This document shows positions 39,915 to 48,521 of a stretch of DNA of 64,000 bases, piece by piece; position 1 is the stretch's first letter; each line of letters starts with the position of its first letter. The stretch is from positions 508,163 through 572,162 of the forward strand of contig NZ_GL883078.1 in assembly GCF_000204015.1 (NCBI RefSeq). The letters run 5' to 3'. The position numbers and the translations under genes were made by a program. This stretch comes from Asticcacaulis biprosthecium C19 (GTDB lineage: Bacteria; Pseudomonadota; Alphaproteobacteria; Caulobacterales; Caulobacteraceae). The notes beneath the pieces are model-generated. The model was not told the origin of the DNA. It searched no databases and saw only the letters and a program-made list of their open reading frames with translations.

Positions 39915-41234
39915 CTATCCGGCGCTCAGGTAGACGAAGCGCACCACGAACAAGCCCGCCAGGACCAGCAGCATCCAGTCGCTCCAGCCCGCCTTGCCGC
40001 GCAGCAGTTTCAGCAGAGCATAGGCGGTGATGCCAAAAGCGAGACCATTCGCGATCGAGAAGGTCAGTGGAATGCCGATCAGGATCAGGAAGGCCGGCAG
40101 GGCATCGATGGGATCGTCCCATTCGATTTCGGCCAGGGGCTTCATCATCATGGCGCCGACGATGATCAGGGCCGGCGCAGTGGCGGCGGCCGGGATGAAC
40201 TGGGCATAGGGCGCGAAGAACAGCGCCACCAGGAACAGCAGGCCTGTTACCACAGCCGTCAGGCCGGTGCGGCCGCCGGCCTGCACCCCGGCAGCGCTTT
40301 CGATATAGCTGGTCACCGTCGAGGTGCCGAAGAAGGACCCGACCATGGTTGCGATGGAGTCGACGGTGAGGATGCGGTTCAGACGCGGGATCTTGCCGTC
40401 GACATCGATCAGGCCAGCACGCTTGCTGACCCCGACCAGGGTGCCGACATTGTCGAACAGATCGACAAAGAGGAAGACGAAGATGATTTCCAGCACGCCG
40501 AAGCCGGTCTTGCCGATGTCGAGTGCGCCGGCGATATCGAGCTGGCCCACGGTCGCTGTCATCGCCATCAGGTTATAGGGCTGCGGTGTGTAGGTGACCA
40601 ATTGCAGGGCCCAGCCGATGGCGGCGGTCGTCACGACGCCGATCAGAATGGCCCCCTTGACCCGCCAGGCATTGAGTACGGCAATGATCAGCAGCCCCGC
40701 CAAGGCCAGTAGCGGCGTCGGGGCATGCAGGTCGCCCAGGGCGACGGTCGTGGCTGGATTGGCGACGATAATGCCGGCTTCTTTCAGGCCGATAAAGGCG
40801 ATGAACAGCCCGATCCCGGCTGCCACGGCGGCGAACAAGGGCTTGGGGATGGCATTGACGATCAGTTGACGGACGCCGGCAAAGGTCAGGATCAGAAAAC
40901 AGACGCCCGAAATAAAGACGCAGCCCAGCGCCACCTGCCACGGCAGGCCCATCCCCTTGACGACGGTAAAGGTGAAATAGGCGTTCAGACCCATGCCGGG
41001 GGCCAGGGCCAGGGGATAGTTGGCGACCAAACCCATCAGGATCGAGGCGAATGCCGCCGACAGGCATGTGGCGGCGGCGATGGCGGCAATGGGCATACCG
41101 GTCTGGGACAGGATCGCCGGGTTGACCAGGATGATATAGGCCATGGTCAGAAAGGTGGTGAAACCGGCGACGACTTCGGTCCGGACGCTGGTGCCCTGGG
41201 CGGTGAGGTTGAAGTACTTGTCAAGGAAGGTCAT
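39915..41234 (-). CDS. NCS2-family purine permease (AzgA/GhxP type)
   Basis: A 439-residue inner-membrane transporter with 12-14 membrane segments. Signatures: GFTTFLTMAYIILVNPAIL at the start, LAPGMGLNAYFTF, FIGLKEAGIIVANPATTV, FVFLFVDLFDNVGTLVGVSKRAG, FGTSTVTSYIESAAGVQAGGRTGLTA. This subgroup imports adenine, guanine or hypoxanthine with protons. AAAGGA precedes the ATG. It lies 181 bp after a gene for an exported purine nucleosidase on the same strand, which fits salvage of external nucleosides. Confidence 0.93.
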   Translation of the reverse strand: MTFLDKYFNLTAQGTSVRTEVVAGFTTFLTMAYIILVNPAILSQTGMPIAAIAAATCLSAAFASILMGLVANYPLALAPGMGLNAYFTFTVVKGMGLPWQVALGCVFISGVCFLILTFAGVRQLIVNAIPKPLFAAVAAGIGLFIAFIGLKEAGIIVANPATTVALGDLHAPTPLLALAGLLIIAVLNAWRVKGAILIGVVTTAAIGWALQLVTYTPQPYNLMAMTATVGQLDIAGALDIGKTGFGVLEIIFVFLFVDLFDNVGTLVGVSKRAGLIDVDGKIPRLNRILTVDSIATMVGSFFGTSTVTSYIESAAGVQAGGRTGLTAVVTGLLFLVALFFAPYAQFIPAAATAPALIIVGAMMMKPLAEIEWDDPIDALPAFLILIGIPLTFSIANGLAFGITAYALLKLLRGKAGWSDWMLLVLAGLFVVRFVYLSAG

Positions 41235-41338
41235 AGAAGCATCCTTTCGATGATCCCCTCATCGTTTTGAGGCCGCGCTTCATCAACTATCGCGCCAAGA
41301 AATCCCCCCTCCGTCTGCCGCGCTCCGCTTGCAGACAC

Positions 41339-41359
41339 CTCCCCCGCATAGCGGGGGAG
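41339..41359. repeat. Hairpin CTCCCCCGC-ATA-GCGGGGGAG
   Basis: A perfect 9-bp stem between the nucleosidase and permease genes, with an A/T-rich flank. It belongs to the same loose class as the hairpins at 44344-44378 and 47597-47623. Confidence 0.5.
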
Positions 41360-41415
41360 TATAAGAAAAGAGGAGCCCATTGATGCGATGTCGCATGCGG
41401 TTGAGATCGACGTGT

Positions 41416-42309
41416 TCATGGTTTTGGCAAGGCCTTGATGAAAGCGACGACGACCGCCGCTGAGTTCTCCGACGCCAGGGTCATGAAGGCCATCATGTGG
41501 TTGACGTCGGCGTCGCCGCCGGCCAGGTCGGAAAGCGAACGGAAGGCGATGAACGGCACCTTATTGGCAAAGGCGACCTGGGCCACCGCCGCCGACTCCA
41601 TGTCGGTCACGCGCGCCGAAAACGCGGTGTGCAGATAGTTGCGATACTCGATATTGTCGATGAAGGAGGCCGCGCTTACCCCCTCCCCGCCGACCACGAC
41701 CTTGGGCGCATGGTCCAGGCACAAGGTGTCGGAGACGCATTGTTTCAGCGGCATGGGTTCGAGTTTGTGCGCCAGGGCGAGCAGAGCGGGATCAGCCGGG
41801 AAATTGTCGTAGTCGATGGTCCCGATACGCACCTGGCGCGGCAGGAACATGCCGAAGTTCGGTTTCGCCGACATGCCCCATAGCCAGGCCGGCGGGATAT
41901 AGCCTTCCCGGGTTTCGCGGGCGGTCAGGGTTTCCATCGGCTGGGACCAGGCGTCAGCCACAACGATATCGCCAATGTTCAGGCTGGGGTCGACGCCGCC
42001 AGCAATGCCCGACATGACGATGCGCGATACCTTGTAGTGGCCGAGCAGGCGCTGGGTATTCATGGCGGCATTGACCATGGAGACGCCGCTCAGGGCCATA
42101 ACCACGGGTTCGTCGCCGATACGTCCGGTGACATAGGTGACGCCGTCGTGAGTTTCGGTTTTCGCCGCTTCGATGTGCGGCAGCAGTGCGTCCCATTCGG
42201 GATCGAAGGCCAGCACGATCGCGGTGCGCGGCTTGTCCCACGGCATGGCCTTGGCCTGACCTGTCACCATCACCCCTATTACCAGCAGAATCGCCGCCAG
42301 AGTCCGCAT
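41416..42309 (-). CDS. Exported purine nucleosidase/phosphorylase-like protein
   Basis: A 297-residue protein of the PNP/UDP phosphorylase superfamily, closest by eye to MTA/SAH nucleosidases. It has a signal peptide (RTLAAILLVIGVMVTGQAKA), unusual for this family. Motifs: TAIVLAFDPEWDALLPHIE, VVMALSGVSMVNAAMNTQ, IVMSGIAGGVDPSLNIGDIVVAD, TDMESAAVAQVA with the ribose-binding Met-Glu, and FRSLSDLAGGDA with the catalytic Asp. It is longer than cytoplasmic MtnN (about 230) and has four cysteines in the insertion QCVSDTLC. ATG 42309 has ACGGAGG before it. It probably releases bases in the periplasm for the adjacent permease. Confidence 0.85.
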   Translation of the reverse strand: MRTLAAILLVIGVMVTGQAKAMPWDKPRTAIVLAFDPEWDALLPHIEAAKTETHDGVTYVTGRIGDEPVVMALSGVSMVNAAMNTQRLLGHYKVSRIVMSGIAGGVDPSLNIGDIVVADAWSQPMETLTARETREGYIPPAWLWGMSAKPNFGMFLPRQVRIGTIDYDNFPADPALLALAHKLEPMPLKQCVSDTLCLDHAPKVVVGGEGVSAASFIDNIEYRNYLHTAFSARVTDMESAAVAQVAFANKVPFIAFRSLSDLAGGDADVNHMMAFMTLASENSAAVVVAFIKALPKP

Positions 42310-42394
42310 CGATGCCCTCCGTAAGCGGACAGTCAAGACACGGCGGGACGTTTCGTCAACGGATTATTTTGCAGGTGCGATATCGGACAACGAA

Positions 42395-42424
42395 AAACGC
42401 GGCCAGATCGCTCCGGCCGCGTTT
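42395..42424. terminator. Bidirectional terminator
   Basis: AAACGCGGCC (42395-42404) pairs with GGCCGCGTTT (42415-42424), with T runs on both strands. It serves the symporter gene on the minus strand. Confidence 0.85.
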
Positions 42425-42440
42425 CTTTTTTGCGCTATAC

Positions 42441-42566
42441 GACAACCCGCTGCGGCGCGGCGAGAACCGTTAGCCGACGAGAAACGGAGCGGAGCGTACT
42501 TGACGAGTACGTGAGCACCGTATCGCAGCCGGATGACGGTTCGCAGCCCGCCGCAGTAGGGTTGTC
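42441..42566. repeat. Long hairpin element with GAGCACCG core, copy 2
   Basis: Nested arms: GACAACCC/GGGTTGTC (42441-42448, 42559-42566), CTGCGGCG/CGCCGCAG, GAACCGT/ACGGTTC. In the centre, CGTACT-TGACG-AGTACG is flanked by GAGAAACGGAGCGGAG and TGAGCACCGTATCGCAG. The core matches copy 1 (5004-5121), but the arm sequences differ while remaining self-complementary. The last two bases overlap the stop codon of the symporter gene. Confidence 0.75.
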
Positions 42567-44208
42567 ACCAGAACATGGCGTAGAGCGCGATCAGAATAAT
42601 CAAAACGCCGACTGCGAGCACATTGAACACGGGTGTCGTCTTGAAGCTGACGCCTTCCAGAGTCAGGGTCGAGACTTCGCGTTTGTTCGGTACGACCAGC
42701 GACACGATCACGCACATGGCCAGAGACAGCCAGAACACCCAGCCGACGCGGTTCATGAACGGCATGTCGGGCAGCGCCGTCAGAGCTTCCAGCCCCGGGA
42801 CCGGCGTCTTGTGGACGTAGGAGACCAGGTAGAAGAAGCATGAGGCCAGGAAGCCGCCGGCGACGGCGGCAAAGGCGCCGGCCGTCGAGGCGCGCTTCCA
42901 GAACATACCCAGCGCGAAGATGACCACGATCGCCGGCGTGAAGAAGCCGGTGAAATCCTGGATATACTGGAAGGCCTGGTCCAGTTGGCCCAGCAGCGGT
43001 TCGGCCGTGGCGATGGCGATGGCGACGGCGACAACCGAAGCGATGCGGCCGACCGTCACCAGCTTGTCGTCCGGGATCGACTTGTTGAGCGGTGCGATGA
43101 TGTCGATGGTAAAGATGGTGGCAATTGAATTGATCTTAGACGCCGTCGAGGCGATGACCGCCGCGACCAGGGCTGCGAAGACCAGGCCCAGAAGACCGGC
43201 GGGCAGCAGCTTCATCATTTCCGGATAGGCCTTGTCAGCGGGCTCGAGGCCCGGCGACAGGATCAGGGCGGCAATGCCCGGCAGGACGACGATGACCGGC
43301 ATCAGCAGCTTGAGATAGGCGGCAAAAGCGATGCCCTTCTGCGCTTCGGGCAGGTCCTTGGCAGCCAGGGCGCGCTGGATGATGTACTGATTGAAGCCCC
43401 AGTAGGAGATGTTCATAATCCACATGCCGCCGATCAGGACGGCAATACCGGGCAGGTCCTTGTAGAAGGGGCTGTCCTTGGCCAGGATCATATCGAAATG
43501 TTCGGGGAACCTTTCATAGACCATCGTCAGGCCACCGATCATGCCGGCGTCGCCGCCGATCTTGGAATAGGTGATGAAGACGATGATCAGCCCCCCTATG
43601 ATCAGCAGCCCCACCTGAACGATGTCGGTCAGGGCGACAGCCTTCAGACCGCCGTAGAGCTGATAAGCCAGGGCGAAGACACCGAGGAAGATCAAGGCGG
43701 TCAGCGGCGAAATACCGGTCACCGTGGTGATCGCGGTACCGCCCAGCCACAGGATGGTGGTCAGGTTGACGAAGATGTAGAGGATCAGCCAGAAGACGGC
43801 CATCAGGTACTTGACGCTGGGGCCGAAGCGTTGCTGCAGAAAGCCCGGCATGGTCGTCACGCCGTTCTTCAGGAACACCGGCAGGAAGTACTTGCCGACG
43901 ATGATCAGCGTGATGGCCGCCATCCATTCATAGGAGGCGATGGCCAGGCCGATGCGATAGCCCGAACCCGACATGCCGATGATCTGCTCGGCCGAGATAT
44001 TGGCCGCGATCAGCGAGGCGCCGATGGCCCACCAGGGCAGTTGGTTATTCGCTAAGAAGTAGCCCTTGGAGGTGGTTTCTTCGCCGGCTTTGCGGCGCGA
44101 CACGACCTGGGCCAGGATGAAGATCGATACCACGTAGAACAGCACGATCCAGATATCCATGTTCGACAGGAAGTTCGCTGTCGGCATGAGACTTTTCAAA
44201 TCAGGCAT
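42565..44208 (-). CDS. Sodium/sugar symporter (SSS family, vSGLT-like)
   Basis: A 547-residue inner-membrane transporter with about 14 helices. The N-terminal signature WWAIGASLIAANISAEQIIGMSGSGY matches the sugar- and sodium-binding helix of vSGLT-type symporters, here read in parts around residues 60-85. Also YGGLKAVALTDIVQV, MWIMNISYWGFNQYIIQRALAAKD, and ASTASKINSIATIFTIDI, part of the sodium site. GGGGG lies before ATG 44208. Next to the GH3 glucosidase on the same strand, it most likely imports the glucose that enzyme releases. The family also includes inositol and galactose carriers. Confidence 0.92.
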   Translation of the reverse strand: MPDLKSLMPTANFLSNMDIWIVLFYVVSIFILAQVVSRRKAGEETTSKGYFLANNQLPWWAIGASLIAANISAEQIIGMSGSGYRIGLAIASYEWMAAITLIIVGKYFLPVFLKNGVTTMPGFLQQRFGPSVKYLMAVFWLILYIFVNLTTILWLGGTAITTVTGISPLTALIFLGVFALAYQLYGGLKAVALTDIVQVGLLIIGGLIIVFITYSKIGGDAGMIGGLTMVYERFPEHFDMILAKDSPFYKDLPGIAVLIGGMWIMNISYWGFNQYIIQRALAAKDLPEAQKGIAFAAYLKLLMPVIVVLPGIAALILSPGLEPADKAYPEMMKLLPAGLLGLVFAALVAAVIASTASKINSIATIFTIDIIAPLNKSIPDDKLVTVGRIASVVAVAIAIATAEPLLGQLDQAFQYIQDFTGFFTPAIVVIFALGMFWKRASTAGAFAAVAGGFLASCFFYLVSYVHKTPVPGLEALTALPDMPFMNRVGWVFWLSLAMCVIVSLVVPNKREVSTLTLEGVSFKTTPVFNVLAVGVLIILIALYAMFW

Positions 44209-44343
44209 GATTGCCCCCTGTAAGACAGCCCGGTTTGAGGCCGGGCCTGGTTAATTATACTACAAATGACACAGCCCGCGGGCTGAATCAATGCGCAAGT
44301 CTCAACAGGTGTGTGGCGGCGATGAAATTCGCCGCTCTGTGTT

Positions 44344-44378
44344 TATACCTCCCCGCGCGGAGAGCGCGGGGAGGTATA
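44344..44378. repeat. Perfect 15-bp hairpin between GH3 and symporter genes
   Basis: TATACCTCCCCGCGC (44344-44358), loop GGAGA, GCGCGGGGAGGTATA (44364-44378). It may attenuate read-through from the GH3 gene into the symporter gene. Confidence 0.6.
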
Positions 44379-44388
44379 AGGTCGGTCT

Positions 44389-47112
44389 TTATTTAGGACA
44401 GGTCGCGTCGCCTTCGTCCGAGGCGATCTTGATGCTGGAATAGCTTATCTTCAGCGGCGCATCGCTGGTCAGCGAGAACGGCACGCCGACCTTGCTGACG
44501 TCAACGCCCGCGGCGACGAAACAGTCCAGGGTGACCTTCACCGTTGCCCACTCGCCGACCGGCGCCGTCAACGCCGAGGCGATATTGACCGGATGAGTTG
44601 ATGAGGCGTCCACGCCCATGCCCAGCAGGACAGGCCCCTGGACAGGCGCATCGAGGCGATAGGTGACGCCAAGCGTCATCTTGCCCGTGGTCTGGCGGCT
44701 GAGGTCGACGGGGGCACCGGAGATGGCGGCCTGGCCGCGGCCGGAACCCGAGAAGGTCAGCGAACGGCCGGCCTCCTGTTTGCCGGCATCGACCGCGCTC
44801 TGGCTCACGGCGCCGCCCGGGCTGGAGAAGACACCCTGGTCGCCCGAGGTGCTGCCCGACACGTCGATCAGGTTCAGGCTCCACGGCGCCTTGATGCGGC
44901 CGGAGGCGAAATAGGTGTCGACATTGACCACAGCCTCTTCGGCCAGGCCGGATTCTTCCGACAGGACGGGCACATAACCGTCGTTGAGATAGGTCAGGCC
45001 GTAACCGTAGGCAAACTGCGGATCGTAATCCATCGTGCCGACATTAAGCGGCTGCTGGTTGGCGGCCTTGGGCCACGAGAAGGTCAGCTTGCCCTTGAAA
45101 TCGTTACGCGGCCGCTTGTCGGCGTCGGCGACGATCACGTCGGCAACGCCGCCGCCTTCGGTGCCGGGCAGCCAAGCCGCCACAAACGCATCCGAAGCGT
45201 TGATTTCCGGGTTGGTCCACATCGGGCGGCCCGACAGGAAGACAGTGACGACCGGAATGCCGGCGTCCTTCAGCTTCTTGATCAGGGCCAGGTCGGTGGC
45301 GTCGCCAGGCTGGTAGTCCAGGTTCGGACGATCCCCCTGGAACTCGGCATAGGGATCCTCACCGATGACCACGACGGCCACGTCCGGCTTTTCCTTATAG
45401 ACGCCGTCAACGCTGAGCGAGGCCGTGCCGCCGTAACGTTCGGTGGTTTCGGCAATGCCTTCCCAGATCGACTGAGCGTTGGGGAAGTCTTCGCGCGAAT
45501 TGCCCGTGCCTTGCCAGGTGATGGTCCAGCCGCCCGACTGCTTGCCGACATCATGGGCGCCCGAGCCGGTAACCAGGATATGGTCGGAACCGCGCAGCGG
45601 CAGGATGCGGTTGTTGTTCTTGATCAGCACCAGGGATTCGCGCACGGCCTGGCGGGCGATGGCGCGGTGTTCCGGCGAGCCCAGAACCTGCCATTGACCG
45701 GACATGGCGCGGTCCTTCGGGGCGCCCAGCTCGAACAGACCGCCCTTGATCTTGGCGCGCAGGATGCGGCGGACGGCGTCGTCCAGGCGCGCCATCGGCA
45801 CCTCGCCCGACTTCACATCGGCCAGCAGGTGGGTATAGACGGCCTTCCAGGTGTCCGGCGCCATGTACATATCGACACCGGCATTGATGGCCTGAGGGCA
45901 GTCGTCCTGCTCGCAGCCCGGGATCTGGCGGTGGGCGTTCCAGTCGGTAATGGCGAAACCGTCGAAGCCCATGCGCTGTTTCAGGGCGCCCGTGATGAGC
46001 TTCTTGCTGCCGGCCAGCTTCTGGCCGTTCCACGACGAAAAGGAGATCATGACCGACAAGGTGCCGGCTTCGATCGCCGGCGGATAACCGGCATTGTGGA
46101 TGCGGGCCAGGTCGGACTCGCTCATCTCGGCGTCGCCCTGGTCCTTGCCGCCGGTGGTGCCGCCGTCGCCGAGATAGTGCTTGGCCGTCGACATGATGTT
46201 GCCGGGTTTGATGCCGGTGCGGGCACCTTCGGCGCCTTGCAGGCCCTCGACCATATAGCCGGAATAGGCGGCAACGTCGGCCGGATTTTCGGAATAGGAC
46301 TCATAGGCCCGGCCCCAGCGCTTGTCGCGGGCGACGGCGACGGTCGGGGCGAAGGTCCAGTCGACCCCGGCTACGGCCATTTCCTTAGCGGTGGCCTCGC
46401 CAATCTTGCGGATCAGTTCGGGGTTGTGCGCGGCGCCCAGGCCAACATTGTGCGGGAAGATGACCGCGCCGACCAGGTTGGAGTGGCCATGGACGGCGTC
46501 GATGCCGAACAGGACCGGGATCTTGACCTTTGACGGATATTCCAGCGAGGCGCGCCAGTAGTCGTCAGCGAGTTGCAGCCAGGCATCCGGCGTGGCGCGT
46601 TCGTTCTGCCCCGGCGAAGAGTTGCCGCCGGCCAGGATCGAACCCAGCGGATAGGTCTTCAGCTCTTCCGGCGTGATGAAGTTGATGTCGGCCTGGACGG
46701 TCTGACCGACCTTTTCCTCCAGCGTCATCTGGCTCATGATCTCGGTGATGCGCGCCTCGGTCGCCGCATCGGCAATGCCGGCGTCAGGCACGACCGGCCA
46801 GGCGGGATCGACCGGGATAATGGCGTCTGCTTTCGGCGCGGCCGGCTTCTTGGCGGCAGCCTTTTTGGTGGCCTTGCGCGGGGCCCGCTTTTTGGCCTTG
46901 GCCTTTTTCTTCTTGGCGGCCAGGTCGATGGCAGCGGGCGCGGCCTTCGCCGGCATTTGCGCCAGAACGGCTTCGACATCGCCGGCCTGCGCGGCGGTGA
47001 CACCCCCCGTTACCGAGAGCGACAGGGCCAGGCCAAAGGCGGTGCCCAGCTTGAGCAGGCGCTTGAAGCGGGCGGAGGGGTTCATCGTGACGGACGGTGA
47101 CGTAAGAGACAT
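44389..47112 (-). CDS. Glycoside hydrolase family 3 beta-glucosidase (exo-1,3/1,4-glucosidase type)
   Basis: A 907-residue exported enzyme that removes glucose from beta-glucans and cellodextrins. Signal peptide (FGLALSLSVTGGVTAAQAG), then a Lys/Ala-rich tract (KKKKAKAKKRAPRKATKKAA, about residues 66-95), then the GH3 barrel: FGIDAVHGHSNLVGAVIFPHN, DWTFAPTVAVARDKRWGRAYES, AKHYLGDGG and the nucleophile in GFAITDWNAH. The second domain has VVVIGEDPYAEFQGDR; a C-terminal beta-sandwich of about 230 residues follows, as in ExoP-like enzymes. AAGGAG precedes ATG 47112. Its promoter contains a LacI-type operator, tying it to the glucose-catabolic operon. Confidence 0.94.
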   Translation of the reverse strand: MSLTSPSVTMNPSARFKRLLKLGTAFGLALSLSVTGGVTAAQAGDVEAVLAQMPAKAAPAAIDLAAKKKKAKAKKRAPRKATKKAAAKKPAAPKADAIIPVDPAWPVVPDAGIADAATEARITEIMSQMTLEEKVGQTVQADINFITPEELKTYPLGSILAGGNSSPGQNERATPDAWLQLADDYWRASLEYPSKVKIPVLFGIDAVHGHSNLVGAVIFPHNVGLGAAHNPELIRKIGEATAKEMAVAGVDWTFAPTVAVARDKRWGRAYESYSENPADVAAYSGYMVEGLQGAEGARTGIKPGNIMSTAKHYLGDGGTTGGKDQGDAEMSESDLARIHNAGYPPAIEAGTLSVMISFSSWNGQKLAGSKKLITGALKQRMGFDGFAITDWNAHRQIPGCEQDDCPQAINAGVDMYMAPDTWKAVYTHLLADVKSGEVPMARLDDAVRRILRAKIKGGLFELGAPKDRAMSGQWQVLGSPEHRAIARQAVRESLVLIKNNNRILPLRGSDHILVTGSGAHDVGKQSGGWTITWQGTGNSREDFPNAQSIWEGIAETTERYGGTASLSVDGVYKEKPDVAVVVIGEDPYAEFQGDRPNLDYQPGDATDLALIKKLKDAGIPVVTVFLSGRPMWTNPEINASDAFVAAWLPGTEGGGVADVIVADADKRPRNDFKGKLTFSWPKAANQQPLNVGTMDYDPQFAYGYGLTYLNDGYVPVLSEESGLAEEAVVNVDTYFASGRIKAPWSLNLIDVSGSTSGDQGVFSSPGGAVSQSAVDAGKQEAGRSLTFSGSGRGQAAISGAPVDLSRQTTGKMTLGVTYRLDAPVQGPVLLGMGVDASSTHPVNIASALTAPVGEWATVKVTLDCFVAAGVDVSKVGVPFSLTSDAPLKISYSSIKIASDEGDATCPK

Positions 47113-47254
47113 GTGGCTCCTTAAAGCGCTTTTCCCAACGGTTTTCGACTTTGTAGCATGGTTAGGAGCGCGGAACAAAGCTGCCCGCGGAATGCCCCTC
47201 ACCGCACTCGCCCATGTGACCAAATTTGTGACCGGCCCCAGGCTGTTGGCGGCG

Positions 47255-47284
47255 ATTATTGACAGCGCTATCAGCTAAGGTCAA
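47255..47284 (-). promoter_or_regulatory. GH3 promoter with LacI-type operator in the spacer
   Basis: Minus-strand TTGACC (47284-47279), 18-base spacer, AATAAT (47260-47255). The operator TGACAGCGCTATCA (47260-47273) fills most of the spacer. Confidence 0.65.
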
Positions 47285-47367
47285 GCGGGCTTAATACGGT
47301 CTTTACCCCCTGAAACCGATGTAAGTCTCGGTTTCATATGAAAAATATTTTTGCTTTCATTATCTAT

Positions 47368-47397
47368 TTGACAGCGTTGTCAGTTTGCGGTTATAGA
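47368..47397 (+). promoter_or_regulatory. Plus-strand promoter with LacI-type operator over -35
   Basis: TTGACA (47368-47373), 18-base spacer, TATAGA (47392-47397). Operator TGACAGCGTTGTCA (47369-47382) covers the -35 element. No protein gene follows on this strand. Confidence 0.6.
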
Positions 47398-47403
47398 TAC
47401 GCT

Positions 47404-47592
47404 TACCCTGTTTCCTGTTGCACCTCGGTGCCTCAGGTTTGTGTTTAAAACCGCTGGCTGACGATCGGACTTCTTTCCCTTTTTCACAGTCCGGGCGTTA
47501 TGTGGTTTTAAAGCGCCTTCTTAAATGTGGCATTATTTGGAAGGCACTGGCCTTTGATCCCGACGGTTCGCAAGAACCGTCGGGTTTTTTTT
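47404..47592 (+). ncRNA. Candidate small RNA, about 190 nt, LacI-controlled
   Basis: From the predicted start about seven bases after TATAGA to the intrinsic terminator at 47561-47592. The segment has no convincing reading frame (the one frame present lacks a ribosome site and runs through the terminator). It can form local stems: GCACC-TC-GGTGC (47420-47431), CGGACT with AGTCCG (about 47465-47495), and a long-range pairing of TTTAAAACCGC with the GTGGTTTTAAA at about 47501. The next gene downstream is on the opposite strand, so this promoter-terminator pair has no other evident purpose. No match to a known RNA family is claimed. Confidence 0.42.
47561..47592 (+). terminator. Strong intrinsic terminator without an upstream protein gene
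   Basis: CGACGGTTC (47561-47569), loop GCAA, GAACCGTCG (47574-47582), then GG and eight T. Only the plus strand has a T run. Confidence 0.93.
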
Positions 47593-47633
47593 GCTTATCC
47601 TCCACCGCGTGCGGGGGAGGATCAGAATAACTG

Positions 47634-48521
47634 CTACCACGCCCTTGGTAGTTCGTGATGGATATGGCAGGCGGCGATGGCGGCGTGACCGCAGGCGACG
47701 CTGATCTGGTTCAGCCCGCTGACGACGTCGCCGGCTGCAAATAACCCCGGCACCGTCGTTTCCTGATAGGCACCGACAATCAGTTCACCCTTGTCGTCGC
47801 GCTTGGCGCCCAGCGTTTCGGCCAGCCCTGCCCGCGGCCGGCAGCCGAACATCGGATAAACGGTGTCGAAGCCGTGCCGAACGCCATCGACCGCGACGCA
47901 AGGCCCTGTACCATCGACCTCAAGATCGATGGTAACGCCTTCGATCAGTTGGATGCCGGCGTCGGCAAGCTGCCCCCTCGCCGCATCATCGAGCCCGTCG
48001 GGCTTACCGACATGGACCAGAGTCAGGTGGCCGGTGTAGGTACGCAGGAACAGGGCATGGCCGACGGCGTGATCGCTGCGGGCGACGACGGCCACCTGCT
48101 TGTCGATGGCTTCGAAGCCGTCGCAGACCGGGCACAGGCGCACAGTTCCGGCACGAATGGCAGGCTCCAGTCGCGCCATGTCCAGCCCGGCGTCGGTGAT
48201 GCCCGTAGCGAGGAGTACGGTTCTGGCGTCAATCGTGCCTTCGGTCGTGCGGGCGATAAACCGATCGCCGGCCCTTTCCAGCGCTTCGACCCGGCCTTCG
48301 CGGCAGTGGACCTCATAGGGCGCCAATTGCTCGCGCAACCGTCTCAGCAGGCCATCACCGGTCACACCCTGCGGAAAGCCGGGGAAATTATGCGACACCG
48401 GAATGAGCGACGTACGACTCTGGCCATCGTCGATGACCATGACCTGGCGCCGAAACCGCGCCAGATAGATGGCCGCCGTCAGACCTGCCGGACCACCGCC
48501 GATGATCAGGCAGTCCAGCAT
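47634..48521 (-). CDS. Thioredoxin-reductase-like NAD(P)/FAD oxidoreductase
   Basis: A 295-residue flavoprotein. FAD motif CLIIGGGPAGLTAAIYLARF at the start, the redox pair in RLCPVCDGFEA (CxxC), and the C-terminal FAD motif VPGLFAAGDVVSGLNQISVACGHAAIAA. The NAD(P) motif is degenerate: VAVVARSDHAVGHALFL lacks the usual GxGxxA, so coenzyme use is uncertain. It could be a ferredoxin- or NADH-linked reductase of a thiol partner. Its start codon overlaps the stop of the preceding receiver gene (TGATG), indicating translational coupling. Confidence 0.88.
   Translation of the reverse strand: MLDCLIIGGGPAGLTAAIYLARFRRQVMVIDDGQSRTSLIPVSHNFPGFPQGVTGDGLLRRLREQLAPYEVHCREGRVEALERAGDRFIARTTEGTIDARTVLLATGITDAGLDMARLEPAIRAGTVRLCPVCDGFEAIDKQVAVVARSDHAVGHALFLRTYTGHLTLVHVGKPDGLDDAARGQLADAGIQLIEGVTIDLEVDGTGPCVAVDGVRHGFDTVYPMFGCRPRAGLAETLGAKRDDKGELIVGAYQETTVPGLFAAGDVVSGLNQISVACGHAAIAACHIHHELPRAW

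Noticed and set aside
47418-47630. 70-codon plus-strand frame in the GH3 upstream region
   Set aside because: No ribosome site and it reads through the intrinsic terminator; the small-RNA explanation is preferred.
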